Assembly (NCBI RefSeq): GCF_000006445.2
Contig: NC_006046.2
Span: forward strand, 1,488,001 to 1,552,000
Reading direction: 5' to 3'
Length of the DNA stretch: 64,000 bases
Source: Debaryomyces hansenii CBS767
Taxonomy: Eukaryota > Ascomycota > Pichiomycetes > Serinales > Debaryomycetaceae
Shown: positions 1-10,340 of the stretch, one piece after another
How the letters are laid out: the number at the start of each line of letters is the position of its first letter
Position numbering within the stretch: the first letter of the stretch is position 1
Translations under genes and position numbers: made by a program
Notes under the pieces: model-generated
Databases searched by the model: none
What the model was told of the DNA's origin: nothing
The model's input: only the letters and a program-made list of their open reading frames with translations

Positions 1-2279
1 GAAAGGTTTAAGTAATTTTCAATATCTAGAACCATCACCGAGGAATTAGATGAATCATCTTTATTGACGAGCTTAATAAATGTTATCAATAGGTCATTAA
101 TATTTATAAGCTTTTTCATCAAAATGAGAAACCTTCTCAAATGTTCAATCTTGAAGTGATTATTAGTATTTATGGTAGCTAATTCATCATTAAAATTATC
201 AATCAAGTATAGTAAATTTAATCTTAGATTCTTCAAATAATTAACCTGGGGATAGCTTTTAAGAAATAATAGATAGGGTAGCAATTCCAAAATGGCAATT
301 AAATATAAATATAAATCAGCGTTTTCGACATATGCAAGGTCCGAGCTTAACGGCTTAACTATCTTATTTATCAAACCATTACAAAGGAGATGCTTCTCAA
401 CCAAGTTATCATTATTGAGGAAAACCAGTTGGATCGCTTCAGGTATTGAAAATGATAAGTTACAACGTTTGAGCCATTCATACGCCCTATGCTTTATAGT
501 AATAAACCAGTTATCCTTATCTTTCTCTTCCAAAATGGTAAAATTATCTGATTCTGGAAATTTCAAATGTGGTTTAATGAATGAAAAGCTAGGTGCTATT
601 ATATTCTCGTTACTATATGGTTCAGTGTGCGGACGTGTTAGTTGTATCTGAGGTTCAGATTTAGACCTCGTTTTTAATTTAATCTTGTGACCTGGAATAG
701 AAGTATAACTATTTGTCGAATGATTTCTTCTTCTTGGAAAAGATAAGTTTTTATCCTTGGTGTCAAAAATCCGATGTAAATGCACCAATTCGTTTTCATC
801 GCAAAGTTTCTTAATTTCATCGTCAATGATATTCTGATTCCAAATTACGCCTAAGTAATTGTATTTTGAATCACCCCTACTACCTAATCTTTTGATTAAC
901 AAATCAGGGTAGACTAATTTTAATAGTTTTCCTAACTTAGACTGACCCAAGATTAATTTTTGTTGTTCACTTGAGGTATTTGTAGGAGAAGGATATTGTC
1001 TTATTAATTTCTGACATATTATATAATATGTTTTGTAAATTGATAATCTTGGAATTGTATAATTCTGGGGATCATTATTTGATGGCAATTGAATCAAAAC
1101 GTCGTATAAAATCTTGATAGCCAAAAATGTTCTTAGTAATTCATGGTAATTTATTCCAAATAGTTTATTCTCTCTATTCGCGATATTTGGGAAGTATTCA
1201 ATAAGCAGATTTGGAATCTTGAAAATATTTAGTAATTGATCCAAAAGACTAAAAGCTGACGACTGAATTGAAAAATTGACCATTGTCTTGTCAATTTTAT
1301 GAGTTGGAATGACTGGAGTAGGAGATGCTTGCTTATCGTTATTATATAAAAAATTATAAAAATCATCTATCGGTAATGGCGATCCTAGTTTCTCTAGTAT
1401 CTGTAATAAATAGTTATTAATATTGGACCCATCCACATTAACTAAACTCTGCAAGAAATCATTGAAAAGCGGATTTATAGCCGTGGGCTTAGCGTCAGTT
1501 TCTCGTTCACCCTGATCTTCGTTTTCATTTAAATTAAATAAATTAAACCTGGTAGATACAGACAAGTTTTTGTTATGCTTTGTAGGCTGCTTTTCTTGTA
1601 CACTTGTATTGGTTTCGGATTGGGGTACGTCGTTGAATTCAGCTACTGATTTCGGGTATGTAAACTGTTCATACACATTTGGGGCTTCGGAGTTATATTG
1701 CCCAGACTGCAATTGCATCTGGGGAATTGTCCCAAAATTCTGATCCACAGACCCAGGTATAGTATACTGAGTAGGCGATTGGTATGGTAAAAAAGGAGTA
1801 GGACCAAACTGTCCTCTGCCTGGAGAGGGAATTGCTTTGGTAGGGGGTATGCCCTGAATGATATTGTGTCCAGTACCCGTACTGGAGCTCGGTGCAGTAG
1901 CTGAACTAAAATTATAATTCATTGTATTATAGGGATCATAATCGTAGAAGGACAGTTGTGCTTGTGATTGTTGTGATGGCTGTGACGATTGTGATGATAT
2001 CGATGCCAGTTGGTATTGATGCGGTGATAATTGGGAAGACTGAGATAACTGTCTGTTATGCCCCGGATGCTGTTGACGCGATTGCTGTTGCTGACGTGTC
2101 TGCTGTTGTTGCGGCTGCTGCATTTGTCTCTGATGTGGGAATTGTTGAAATGGTTGTAGGGATGGTTGTTGGGATGGTTGTTGTGTTGCTTGTTGATCCG
2201 GGAAGTAATAGCCTATGTTTGTTAAAGATGACTTCTGTCGTTTATGTGATCTATGTGGTTTTGAAGATCTATCACTCAT
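1..2279 (-). CDS. RFX-type winged-helix transcription regulator (3' end outside window)
   Basis: The frame is open from the ATG at 2279 to the window edge (at least 759 codons), so the C-terminus is missing. Residues about 30-115 are rich in Gln, Ser and Pro, as in activation or low-complexity regions. Around residues 400-470 there is an RFX-like DNA-binding segment: an IPRLSIYKTYYI helix, then GKLLKLVYPDLLIKRLGSRG and SKYNYLGV, matching the family pattern FGKLIRxVFxxLxTRRLGTRGxSKYHYxG. RFX proteins bind X-box DNA; relatives are Crt1/Rfx1 (DNA-damage repressor) and Candida Rfx1/Rfx2. A conserved-looking helical region follows. Which RFX paralogue this is cannot be decided here. The family call is fairly safe; the target genes are unknown. 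Confidence 0.72.
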   Translation of the reverse strand, partial: MSDRSSKPHRSHKRQKSSLTNIGYYFPDQQATQQPSQQPSLQPFQQFPHQRQMQQPQQQQTRQQQQSRQQHPGHNRQLSQSSQLSPHQYQLASISSQSSQPSQQSQAQLSFYDYDPYNTMNYNFSSATAPSSSTGTGHNIIQGIPPTKAIPSPGRGQFGPTPFLPYQSPTQYTIPGSVDQNFGTIPQMQLQSGQYNSEAPNVYEQFTYPKSVAEFNDVPQSETNTSVQEKQPTKHNKNLSVSTRFNLFNLNENEDQGERETDAKPTAINPLFNDFLQSLVNVDGSNINNYLLQILEKLGSPLPIDDFYNFLYNNDKQASPTPVIPTHKIDKTMVNFSIQSSAFSLLDQLLNIFKIPNLLIEYFPNIANRENKLFGINYHELLRTFLAIKILYDVLIQLPSNNDPQNYTIPRLSIYKTYYIICQKLIRQYPSPTNTSSEQQKLILGQSKLGKLLKLVYPDLLIKRLGSRGDSKYNYLGVIWNQNIIDDEIKKLCDENELVHLHRIFDTKDKNLSFPRRRNHSTNSYTSIPGHKIKLKTRSKSEPQIQLTRPHTEPYSNENIIAPSFSFIKPHLKFPESDNFTILEEKDKDNWFITIKHRAYEWLKRCNLSFSIPEAIQLVFLNNDNLVEKHLLCNGLINKIVKPLSSDLAYVENADLYLYLIAILELLPYLLFLKSYPQVNYLKNLRLNLLYLIDNFNDELATINTNNHFKIEHLRRFLILMKKLININDLLITFIKLVNKDDSSNSSVMVLDIENYLNL

Positions 2280-4164
2280 TATTTATTTCCCGAAACATTA
2301 ATTATAAAATACCCTAAGGGGGATGTCAGATGCAATTGAAATGAAGAATCTTGAAGATATTGAAATTATTAGTTATTAAAAAAATACTAGAAATAAATAA
2401 AACTCCTGGAATTTATAAACAGCCAAGTGAAAACAAAGGTGTAAGGAAATAAGCCTTACAAAATACAAGGTATGAAAGGGCGTATGGTGGCAATCGATGA
2501 TCTATTCTAGTCAAATTTTTTACCGCAATGTGTAAAATTAAATCAGATCAGATTTATATAATTTTTACTGCGACAACCCCAATTCCACCGTTACACCACA
2601 ATTAAATTCGGTGATAACAATGGGACTACATGAAAAAAAAGGTATTTCGATTAAAAATAGATAGTACTATGTTTGACATTATACCATTGCGAATAGAAAC
2701 CAACATTCGATGGTAAAACTCATCAGTTGTTAGTGAACGGGGACCAATAAAGCCGTATTATCGGATCAAAAGCATTGCCCCTTGCAATGGACTACCACTC
2801 AAATAATTAACTTTGAATACACATTTGCTATTCCTTTATCAAGCATTAAATGTGTTAACAACATGCTAATTAAGCGAGCAAATCGCTTTCAGCGATTTGA
2901 GAGACTCGTCTCGTCGAAAGGGCATACTCAGCAGCGGACAAATGACTTGCGCGTATCCCAATTGGGTAAAAAGGTTGCAAAATGGGAAATGAATACTAAA
3001 AATACGTGCAATATGGTACTTCACAAATCAGTCGCAGGACTTCAAAGGACGGATACTACTCACTATACTGGATTATTGAACTTATAAAGGTAGTAGTTAT
3101 GAAATACGTTATATATATAAAATAGAGTTCGCGCATTCTTGTGTAGCAGGTTTAACCGTGGTTCTCGTGTAACTTTTGAAAGGGATAATACAAAAACATG
3201 CCAAATAAAGACGAACTACCTAATGGTCATGTTTGATAGCGTTTAGTTTTTGTTTTGGATCTCTTATGAGAGTGAAGACTCGTCAATTGGAATTTTGCCA
3301 GAGTACATGATTTGCAGGCAGTTTCGTGCCAGCATATTACATTCTAGAGGCTATCATTATCACGCTTGCGTGATCTTAAGAAGAGTGAAGCAGTGATACC
3401 ATAGTATTTATCAGTAGAAGTGTACCATTAGTACTTTCTTAAATACAGAAAATTTATTCAATTTTGTACAAACCTAGATTTACCGAAGCGAGGAAAAGTA
3501 CAATGCATTTCAGGGTTAAAATAATGGTAACGCAAAAAATAAAAAAATAAGCCCTACGACCGAAGACGTAGTCTTCACTTACGGGCCATTCGGAATCTAC
3601 CAGGAGATTTAGTCAACCCTTGTTGGAAATGACAAGGTCAGGTAACAAGAAACTAATATACTGCAGCATTTAATGAACGATGTATCCCATAATAAATTGT
3701 GACTTTTCTAAATTGCAGTTAAATTAGCTTATTCGAATAATTCCTTCTCCCATATATAAAGACATTAAAGAAATATCACACGTGGCATTTCTAATTGTAT
3801 TTACGTTGTGCCAATACATTCTGGTTAATCTACAAGTAAAACATTCCTAAAAATTGAATTTCATTATATGCTATACTTTCTTTTGTTTGAAGCAGAATGT
3901 ATTGGCGCAACGTAAATACAATTAGAAGTACGTTTAATTTTACAGAAGGGTTACTAATCTCAATGCTGACTTAGGATTTAGACTACTAGTATATGCTAAA
4001 TTTTGCATTCAGTAAAATTATGCGGGGTGAGGTGATTAGGTATTATACTTAGTATCTGAACCCTGAATACACTTGTATGTTAACTAGTCATCACTGTTTC
4101 ATATTTAAACAACTGAAATCCAAAGGATTTGACTAGAAACTATACTCCTCAATTGCTTTCAGTA
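2280..4164. other. Long non-coding interval between the RFX and Gre2-like genes
   Basis: About 1.9 kb without a convincing gene. The longest frame (2782-3087) lacks an ATG near its beginning and has no family resemblance. The interval serves as the divergent upstream region of both flanking genes; long promoters are common for yeast regulators. It holds a perfect short palindrome, GAAGAC-gta-GTCTTC at 3562-3576, and the large inverted repeat annotated separately. I found no tRNA box pattern. Confidence 0.6.
3791..3925. repeat. 33-bp near-perfect inverted repeat (foldback candidate)
   Basis: Arm 1 (3791-3823) and arm 2 (3893-3925) are reverse complements over 33 bases with a single mismatch (T at 3809 opposite a C-type partner). 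They are separated by a 69-base AT-rich spacer. Pairing extends by two further bases on the outer side. The transcript or single strand would form a long hairpin. It lies about 240-370 bp upstream of the Gre2-like ATG. It could be a small foldback (MITE-like) insertion, an operator-like structure or an RNA hairpin; nothing in the sequence decides between these. Confidence 0.85.
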
Positions 4165-5124
4165 ATGACTAAGGTTTTTGTTACAGGTTCATCTTCGTTT
4201 ATTGGACAACACATACTTAACGAGCTACTCCAAAATGGCTATGAAGTGAGGGCAGGTGTAAGAAGTCAAGAACAAATTACTAGCTTTGAAAAGTTTTTCA
4301 AGTATGATAGAAAGTATGATAACGTGGAATTTGTTTTAATTAGAGAGTTGGATAACAGTTCTGTCCTAATCCCCTATTTACAGGACGTAGAACTCATAGT
4401 ACATGTTGCATCACCTACTCCGCATCCTGGCATAGAGAATGTTACTAGAGACATATTAGAGCCTGCAATTAAAATTACAAATAGTGTCTTATTCGCAGCC
4501 AAGAAGATCCCTACGATAAGGAGGGTGATTATTACTTCGTCACTTTCTAATGTTATTAGAACAGAAGATAATAGTACAGTGGTAAACGAGGACAGGTGGT
4601 CTGACGCTGAATCAACTCATGATTATTCAGGGTGCAATCCGTATGAAGCTTATATTGCGTCTAAAGCTATTGTCGAAAAAAAGGCATGGGAATTTGTTGA
4701 AACGGAAAAGCCATCGTTTGACATTATAACCCTTCTAATAGCATATGTTCTTGGTGATGTGTTGGTAAAAAAAGACAATAAGCCCTCGGGTACAAATGCA
4801 TTACTATGGGGAATCTTGAAGAATGGTGCACAAGGTGGTATGATGGAACAAACTGTTCATGTTCGTGATGTTGCAGATGCTCATGTAAGGGCCTTGAATG
4901 CGTCTGTTAAAGGGAATCAGAGGTTTATTATTGCTAATGATCCAATGAAGTTTAACAATGCATTTGAGTTTGTAAACAAAGAATTCCCAAATGAGACTTG
5001 GAATTTTGGAAGTACTGTTTCTACTAATGTCACATATGATAACAGAAGGGCTAAAGACGTACTTGGGATTAAACTTAGATCTTTCAAGAGTACTATTTTA
5101 GACACCGTCCGTCAATATGTTTAA
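4165..5124 (+). CDS. GRE2-like NAD(P)-dependent short-chain reductase
   Basis: An extended short-chain dehydrogenase of 319 aa in the Gre2 / dihydroflavonol-4-reductase group, which reduces aldehydes and ketones such as methylglyoxal with NADPH in the cytosol. The N-terminus shows the Rossmann motif VTGSSSFIGQH. The catalytic set is visible as Ser in ITSSLSN and the YIASK (YxxxK) motif near residue 173. Later segments (VHVRDVADAHVRAL, then GNQRFIIAN) are typical of the family. The start is the first in-frame ATG; an upstream extension has only non-ATG codons. Length is slightly below the usual 340. The substrate cannot be inferred; yeasts of this clade carry many paralogues. Confidence 0.82.
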   Translation: MTKVFVTGSSSFIGQHILNELLQNGYEVRAGVRSQEQITSFEKFFKYDRKYDNVEFVLIRELDNSSVLIPYLQDVELIVHVASPTPHPGIENVTRDILEPAIKITNSVLFAAKKIPTIRRVIITSSLSNVIRTEDNSTVVNEDRWSDAESTHDYSGCNPYEAYIASKAIVEKKAWEFVETEKPSFDIITLLIAYVLGDVLVKKDNKPSGTNALLWGILKNGAQGGMMEQTVHVRDVADAHVRALNASVKGNQRFIIANDPMKFNNAFEFVNKEFPNETWNFGSTVSTNVTYDNRRAKDVLGIKLRSFKSTILDTVRQYV

Positions 5125-5284
5125 TCTAAAAACGCATTGATATTCACATATTTTTTCTACAATTCAAAATATACAAGCTAATTCTAAATTAATATATCTT
5201 AAGAATAAGTTAAAATTTTAATAAAGATTTTATAGACAAAGCCTCGTTGAATTAAAATCATAATAAATAAAAAGTGAGACACAA

Positions 5285-7183
5285 TCATAATTTTGCTTTA
5301 GGAGCTAAATTTGAAGTCAAGATCTGTTTCATTTCGTTAGCAGATTCAACTAAGTACCACTTTAAGACATCGGATCTCAATCCGTTACCCTTTCTGCAAG
5401 AAATATGAACGTTTAACCAATCTGAGTTAATTAAGTATGCTAATCCAAAACCATCATCTGTAACTTGAGAGAAACCCCAACTTTGGAAGTATTCAGAAGG
5501 AATTTGAGAAGTGGAAAGGTACCAAGATGAAGAGTAGCCGTAGACATCGTCAGTAAAGATTTCTGGAACGGGTTCATTTGGCTTCAACATTTGCTTTAAA
5601 CCAAACAAGTGACGGTCAACACCCTTACCATCAGCAGCATCACCTAAGTACTTGACGTGTTGCTTACAAGCAGCTTGGAAAGCAGCAACTTTGTCTTCGG
5701 TAGTAGCATTATTATCAGTCCAAGTCTTAACGAAAGCGGCAGATTCGACAGAAACTGGTCTACCAGTTTCTGTTCTTCCCTTCAAATATTTTCTAGTAGC
5801 AGCTGATTCGTAAGTTGGCCTGATCTTACCTGTCATCTTAAAGTAAGCCAATTGCATTAACATCTGAACATAAGCATCTGGAGAAACCTTAAATTGCTTA
5901 ATTAAGTTCTTACCGTAACCGAAGTATTGGAATGTTTCTTGATCAAGAGAGGAAATGGTTTCATTAAATTTGACGACAGCCTGGTTAATTTCATTTCTAA
6001 CGACTGGGTTAATGTCAAATTGTAAGACTTGAGGAATAGCTTCGACTTGTAAATCAGTCAATTGCTTGGTATCATTGGCAATTTCAGATAATACGGTAGC
6101 CGGATTTTCTTTCGCCAATTGAGAGTAAACAAAGTTATTTAATTGCACAGTTGGGGTGGCATCCATCTTAGAGTGTTCACCTAAAAATCCAGAGTTACCA
6201 TTGCTACTAATGAAAAATTCTAATGGCTTGTCAAAAAATCTATTTTGACCATCACCGTGCCAGCAGTTTCTAGATTTTTCTTCAATAGTAATTGGGTTGT
6301 TGTCGTCCAAGCAAATGACAAATGATGAAGCATAAATCGATTCCAATGACGCATTGTTGATTGGTGACTTGGTCAAGCTGTTGTAAGAGTTTAACCATTC
6401 ATCTCTATTGAGTGAAGTCAATGCACCAATTGGTGAACCGCTTGGCTTGTTTGTGACATCCTGGAAAATATATTGCAATTGCTTGTAAATGTCGGCTTTG
6501 CTTAATTGTTGACCATCCTTAGTATGGTGGTAGACCTTGTAAAAGTGATTCTTGATAATAACAGTAAAATATCTGTGTTCAGATCCCTCGTACATCTTGG
6601 TAATATCGGAATTCTCTGCTGGAACCCTCGAGTTGTTAAACATGTATTTGAAGGCATTCATACAGAATGGATTGCCCTTGATAATTTCAGGCTCCAAAGT
6701 CTCGCTTTGAACCAGCTCCATGAACTCAAGCGTGTAGTAAGCAATCAACGATGCCTTTAACAATTGGTCCTTTCCAATAGCGTTGTTGATGTCCTTGTGC
6801 GAGAAAAAGTACGACACATATGGCACAACTGGATCTCTATAAGACATGTAGGCATAATCATCCCACCATTCCGCAAGCCAGTTATCCTTTCCTTGCGCAA
6901 ATTCAACCAAACGCTGTTGCAACACTTCACCACTCCCACCTGGTTTTGTAAAGTCGCTAATTTTGGCATTAGTTCTCTGCAACTGTTCCTTGGTCAAAAA
7001 TGGCTCCACGGATCTCACATATTTATTAGCAGTATCCTGCAACCCAGGAACCGGCAATTTTGGTAAATCCTTTTGGTATTTGAATAAGTCCCCTTTCAAG
7101 GAAGACGTGGAAAATTGTTTCATTGACACTGGCATTTTGTTCATTCTGATAGTCTTAAGCATTGTTTTCGAATCAATATTCAT
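5285..7183 (-). CDS. CAT2: Carnitine O-acetyltransferase (mitochondrial/peroxisomal)
   Basis: Transfers acetyl groups between CoA and carnitine so that acetyl units from peroxisomal beta-oxidation can reach mitochondria. The 632-aa product fits the choline/carnitine acyltransferase family: N-terminal LPKLPVPGL, the catalytic His in FLGEHSKMDATP (near residue 336), the STS motif in WYLSTSQIPSEYFQSWGF and a DDGFGLAY segment. It ends in AKL, a peroxisomal PTS1. The first 25 residues contain several Met codons and a basic, Ser-rich stretch (MLKTIRMNKM, then MKQFSTSS) resembling a mitochondrial presequence, consistent with the dual targeting known for yeast Cat2. Two CCGAGG boxes lie upstream. It is divergent from the ceramide glucosyltransferase. 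Confidence 0.96.
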   Translation of the reverse strand: MNIDSKTMLKTIRMNKMPVSMKQFSTSSLKGDLFKYQKDLPKLPVPGLQDTANKYVRSVEPFLTKEQLQRTNAKISDFTKPGGSGEVLQQRLVEFAQGKDNWLAEWWDDYAYMSYRDPVVPYVSYFFSHKDINNAIGKDQLLKASLIAYYTLEFMELVQSETLEPEIIKGNPFCMNAFKYMFNNSRVPAENSDITKMYEGSEHRYFTVIIKNHFYKVYHHTKDGQQLSKADIYKQLQYIFQDVTNKPSGSPIGALTSLNRDEWLNSYNSLTKSPINNASLESIYASSFVICLDDNNPITIEEKSRNCWHGDGQNRFFDKPLEFFISSNGNSGFLGEHSKMDATPTVQLNNFVYSQLAKENPATVLSEIANDTKQLTDLQVEAIPQVLQFDINPVVRNEINQAVVKFNETISSLDQETFQYFGYGKNLIKQFKVSPDAYVQMLMQLAYFKMTGKIRPTYESAATRKYLKGRTETGRPVSVESAAFVKTWTDNNATTEDKVAAFQAACKQHVKYLGDAADGKGVDRHLFGLKQMLKPNEPVPEIFTDDVYGYSSSWYLSTSQIPSEYFQSWGFSQVTDDGFGLAYLINSDWLNVHISCRKGNGLRSDVLKWYLVESANEMKQILTSNLAPKAKL

Positions 7184-7738
7184 TATCTATCAATATATTG
7201 CAATACTTTGCTGGAAATTTTACCCTCCCAACAATTAATTTTTCTGGGGTTATTGACGCTTATATACTATCCACATCATCTGTATCTCGCGGGGGTGCTT
7301 AACTCCTTATCCGAGGAACTTACGCTCTGAGTACTGAGCACACCTCCGAGGTCACTAAAATGTCGTAATTATGTCGCGGGTATCTGGGGTACCAATGATA
7401 GTGAAAGCCGGCATGACATTCCTGGCGGGGGTGTGTCCCGCGACCAGAATGCGACTTTTTTTTTTAGCGGTTACATGGTAAGCTTCCGAAGTAACTTTGA
7501 CGATCTTCCACTGAGGACCCTCGCGATTTGTCGTACTTGTCGCTAGACGTGGCGCATTTTCGCACACCGATGCATCAGTATTTCGTCGGAAGCATAGATT
7601 TTTCGGAACCGATGGAAAAAAAGACACCAATGCAAGTTAACTAAGCAGGTCCCAAACGTTCACCATCGCGAAAAGTGAATTTTTCAGATCAGTAAAAAAC
7701 GTCAGTGGAAGTCAGTAAGTGAATATTACACGATCTCA
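7184..7738. promoter_or_regulatory. Divergent CAT2 / ceramide glucosyltransferase promoter with two CCGAGG boxes
   Basis: A 555-bp interval between two divergent starts, richer in G+C than its surroundings. CCGAGG occurs at 7311-7316 and 7346-7351, 128 and 163 bp upstream of the CAT2 ATG. CCTCGG (its complement) is the known core recognised by FarA/FarB/Ctf1-type zinc-cluster regulators of fatty-acid utilisation genes in ascomycetes. Two copies 35 bp apart upstream of a carnitine gene fit that role, but binding is inferred. Confidence 0.5.
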
Positions 7739-9241
7739 ATGTCGGTGGATATAGAAACGTTGTCTAGCAGCCGATTGATAACAGGGGTGATTTTTCTTAT
7801 ATGGTACATTATTATATTGATAGTTTCGTATCGAGGATTTTTTGAAATTCGAAGCAAGTTCACTAGGCCGTCGGAATTTAAGGTGAGTGATGACACGCTC
7901 GAGGCCGTTAGTATAATACGTCCAATTAAGGGAGTGGATCCTGAGTTGAGTTCCTGCTTGGAATCGTCATTTCAGCAGAATTATCCTCGGGAGAAGTTGC
8001 AAATCTTGTTCTGCATCGATAATCCTGCCGATGAGTCTATACCCATCATCCAGAAATTGATAGAGAGATATCCAGACGTGAATGCGACGATTTTGGTGTC
8101 ACAGGGGTATAATTTTGATACGAGACGGTCGATTGAACATTTTGGACCGAATCCCAAGGTCAACAACTTATCCAAAGGGTTTTTGAATGCAGACCATGAC
8201 ATATTATGGATCATGGACTCGAATGTGTGGGCTTCACCTAATATTTTACGAAACTCGATAAAGGCACTCAATGAGGATACTAACAACGGCATACCTAACA
8301 CGAGTAACAGAGAGATCAAATTGGTGCACCATGTGCCCTTGGCATTGAGTGTTAATCCTAGCACCGATACTGATAGTGATCTGGAATATACTTTGAGTCC
8401 TGTCAACTCGACAGGTCAGTATAAGAAGAGATTCTTGAAAAAACTTGGGGCTAAATTGGATGAAATGTTCATGTTAACGTCGCACCTGAAATTCTACGTG
8501 TCGTTGAATAACCTTGCGGTGGCTCCATGCGTTAATGGGAAGTCAAATATCTACAGAAAATCAGATTTAGACCTTGCTGTTGCCAAAATTCCGTCTCTCA
8601 ACTCAGCCTTTTTTTCATCCAACTCAGTGCTATCGGATGCAAAATATTATACCTCGTTGGGACCTGGGAATTCTCTCAAATTATTCTCTCGTTATATCGG
8701 AGAAGATAATATGATTGCTATATGTCTTTGGGAAAATTTGTTTAGCAGAACTGGACTAACAGGTGATTTTGTTATCCAACCCTTAAGTGGAGCCGATAAC
8801 ACGGTCAATGATTATATCACTAGAAGAGTCAGATGGTTACGTGTTAGAAAATACATGGTCTTGATGGCTACGCTAATTGAACCAAGTACCGAGTCAATTG
8901 TTTGCGGGTTATTTGGTACATACGCTATCTCTACCTTATTGTGGCATACGTGGTTTAATTGGAAGTTTTTCCTCTTTCATATCTCGATCTGGGTGCTAAC
9001 TGATTACACACAATACTATACTTTTATTAAGAATATATCAGAAGCAGATTACCAATTGAATTGGCTACAAAGATCAAAATTACCTCCATTAACTAGATCT
9101 TTCCGTAAATGGTTTTATATTTGGGTTATGAGAGAAGTTTTGGCGTTGCCTATATGGATAATGGCTATGTGTGGCCATGAAATCGATTGGAGAGGCAGAC
9201 CATTCAAGATCAAGAAAGATTTGACTGCTGAAGAATTATAA
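7739..9241 (+). CDS. HSX11: Ceramide glucosyltransferase (UDP-glucose:ceramide, GT21)
   Basis: Makes glucosylceramide from UDP-glucose and ceramide at the Golgi/ER; present in CUG-clade yeasts and absent from Saccharomyces. The 500-aa protein has an N-terminal membrane anchor (residues about 13-32), then VSIIRPIKGVDPELSSCLES typical of GT21. The Asp motifs are visible as FCIDNPAD (D1), WIMDSN (D2) and GEDN (D3 region), followed by the RRVRWLRVRK (Q/R-x-x-R-W) signature near residue 365 and hydrophobic segments at the C-terminus. A fungal insertion of about 80 residues separates D2 from the next block. Candida HSX11 is the named relative. Confidence 0.92.
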   Translation: MSVDIETLSSSRLITGVIFLIWYIIILIVSYRGFFEIRSKFTRPSEFKVSDDTLEAVSIIRPIKGVDPELSSCLESSFQQNYPREKLQILFCIDNPADESIPIIQKLIERYPDVNATILVSQGYNFDTRRSIEHFGPNPKVNNLSKGFLNADHDILWIMDSNVWASPNILRNSIKALNEDTNNGIPNTSNREIKLVHHVPLALSVNPSTDTDSDLEYTLSPVNSTGQYKKRFLKKLGAKLDEMFMLTSHLKFYVSLNNLAVAPCVNGKSNIYRKSDLDLAVAKIPSLNSAFFSSNSVLSDAKYYTSLGPGNSLKLFSRYIGEDNMIAICLWENLFSRTGLTGDFVIQPLSGADNTVNDYITRRVRWLRVRKYMVLMATLIEPSTESIVCGLFGTYAISTLLWHTWFNWKFFLFHISIWVLTDYTQYYTFIKNISEADYQLNWLQRSKLPPLTRSFRKWFYIWVMREVLALPIWIMAMCGHEIDWRGRPFKIKKDLTAEEL

Positions 9242-9405
9242 GCATTTCATAAATACCTATCTAGACATATCATTGAAAAAAACTAACAGCATACTTCTTA
9301 GATTATTATATTATCTTACATTTCATTGTAGACTTGATTCTTACGACCGGTTTGTGAATTTTCAAAAATCTTTCATCATTCATTACTATATAATTATACT
9401 TTTCA

Positions 9406-10128
9406 TTAATTACACCTCAGGTCTTCATGCAATTTATTACATTTAACACTGCAGGCGAATAATCCACAATTTGTGCATCTTGCGTAACTACAATTCGACC
9501 CACATATACAACATAATCTTAATCGAGGCTTGAATGCCCTTTCATTTAATTTTCTTTTCTTTGTACTTGATTTGTCTTCACTGGTTGCATCTATTTGGTC
9601 AATGAATTGGTAATTGAGGCTCAAGATTGAGTTTATGGATATCAAATTTCGCTCTTCTTCAAAGTACAGATTCAAATTTCTACGAGAAGATAAGATTTTC
9701 TTCGTAGTAGGCGTATTTCCCTGTCTCGCCTTTCTCTTATCACCGCTGGCGTTGGCATTTTGAAATGTGAAGTTCTTAGGTATTTCGAACGTGTTGGTGG
9801 CGGATTCTTTGTTCAATTCATTCAATCTTTTAGTTATTATTCTTTCTAGTTGGATTTGTTGCGATGACTTTAAAGGACCAGAATAAGCAGATGTGTCATT
9901 GGCCTGAGTCTGTGCATTCATCAAATGATTCAAGTTATAATTCACCTTGGGTCTACTCTTATTGTGTCTATTAGCGTTGTTTGCATTCCCAGAGTCGTCT
10001 TGGTCTTGACTGTTATCTTGCTGCTTGAACGAGTACGAAGATGGCCTGGCACTGAGATTAATCGATGACGAGAAATACACCGTCGTGCTATTCGAATTCG
10101 TAGTCTTCGGAACCTCCTCTACTAACAT
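9406..10128 (-). CDS. VPS71: HIT zinc-finger protein, SWR1-complex Vps71/Swc6-like
   Basis: A 240-aa protein whose last 35 residues form a zf-HIT finger: CCICGSNCSYARCTNCG, then CSVKCNKLHEDLRC, giving the spaced Cys/His pairs. The rest is polar and basic with a nuclear character (KKRKLNER before the finger). A C-terminal HIT finger after a low-complexity N-terminus matches Vps71/Swc6, the SWR1 subunit needed for H2A.Z deposition. Other HIT proteins (Hit1, Bcd1) carry the finger at the N-terminus, which argues against them. The stop falls right after the finger. Confidence 0.7.
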   Translation of the reverse strand: MLVEEVPKTTNSNSTTVYFSSSINLSARPSSYSFKQQDNSQDQDDSGNANNANRHNKSRPKVNYNLNHLMNAQTQANDTSAYSGPLKSSQQIQLERIITKRLNELNKESATNTFEIPKNFTFQNANASGDKRKARQGNTPTTKKILSSRRNLNLYFEEERNLISINSILSLNYQFIDQIDATSEDKSSTKKRKLNERAFKPRLRLCCICGSNCSYARCTNCGLFACSVKCNKLHEDLRCN

Positions 10129-10340
10129 TACGGACTGTCTGACACTAAAACTGCTTCTTCTTCTGTTCAGGCTACATTTATGTTCAGGTTTTTTCTACCA
10201 CGAAATATCGATCTATATGCAGTACTCGTCATTCTATCAGAGTTATATTTCTACGATTAAGTACCCTTATAGCATGTATTATGCCCTAACGACACAATAG
10301 TATATATACAAGTAGTCACCCAGACGTACAACCGCCAATC

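Noticed and set aside
2782..3087. 101-codon plus-strand frame in the RFX/Gre2-like interval
   Set aside because: It has no ATG at its beginning, no domain and the composition of the surrounding non-coding DNA.
7355..7630. 91-codon minus-strand frame between CAT2 and the ceramide glucosyltransferase
   Set aside because: It lies in the divergent promoter and shows no domain.
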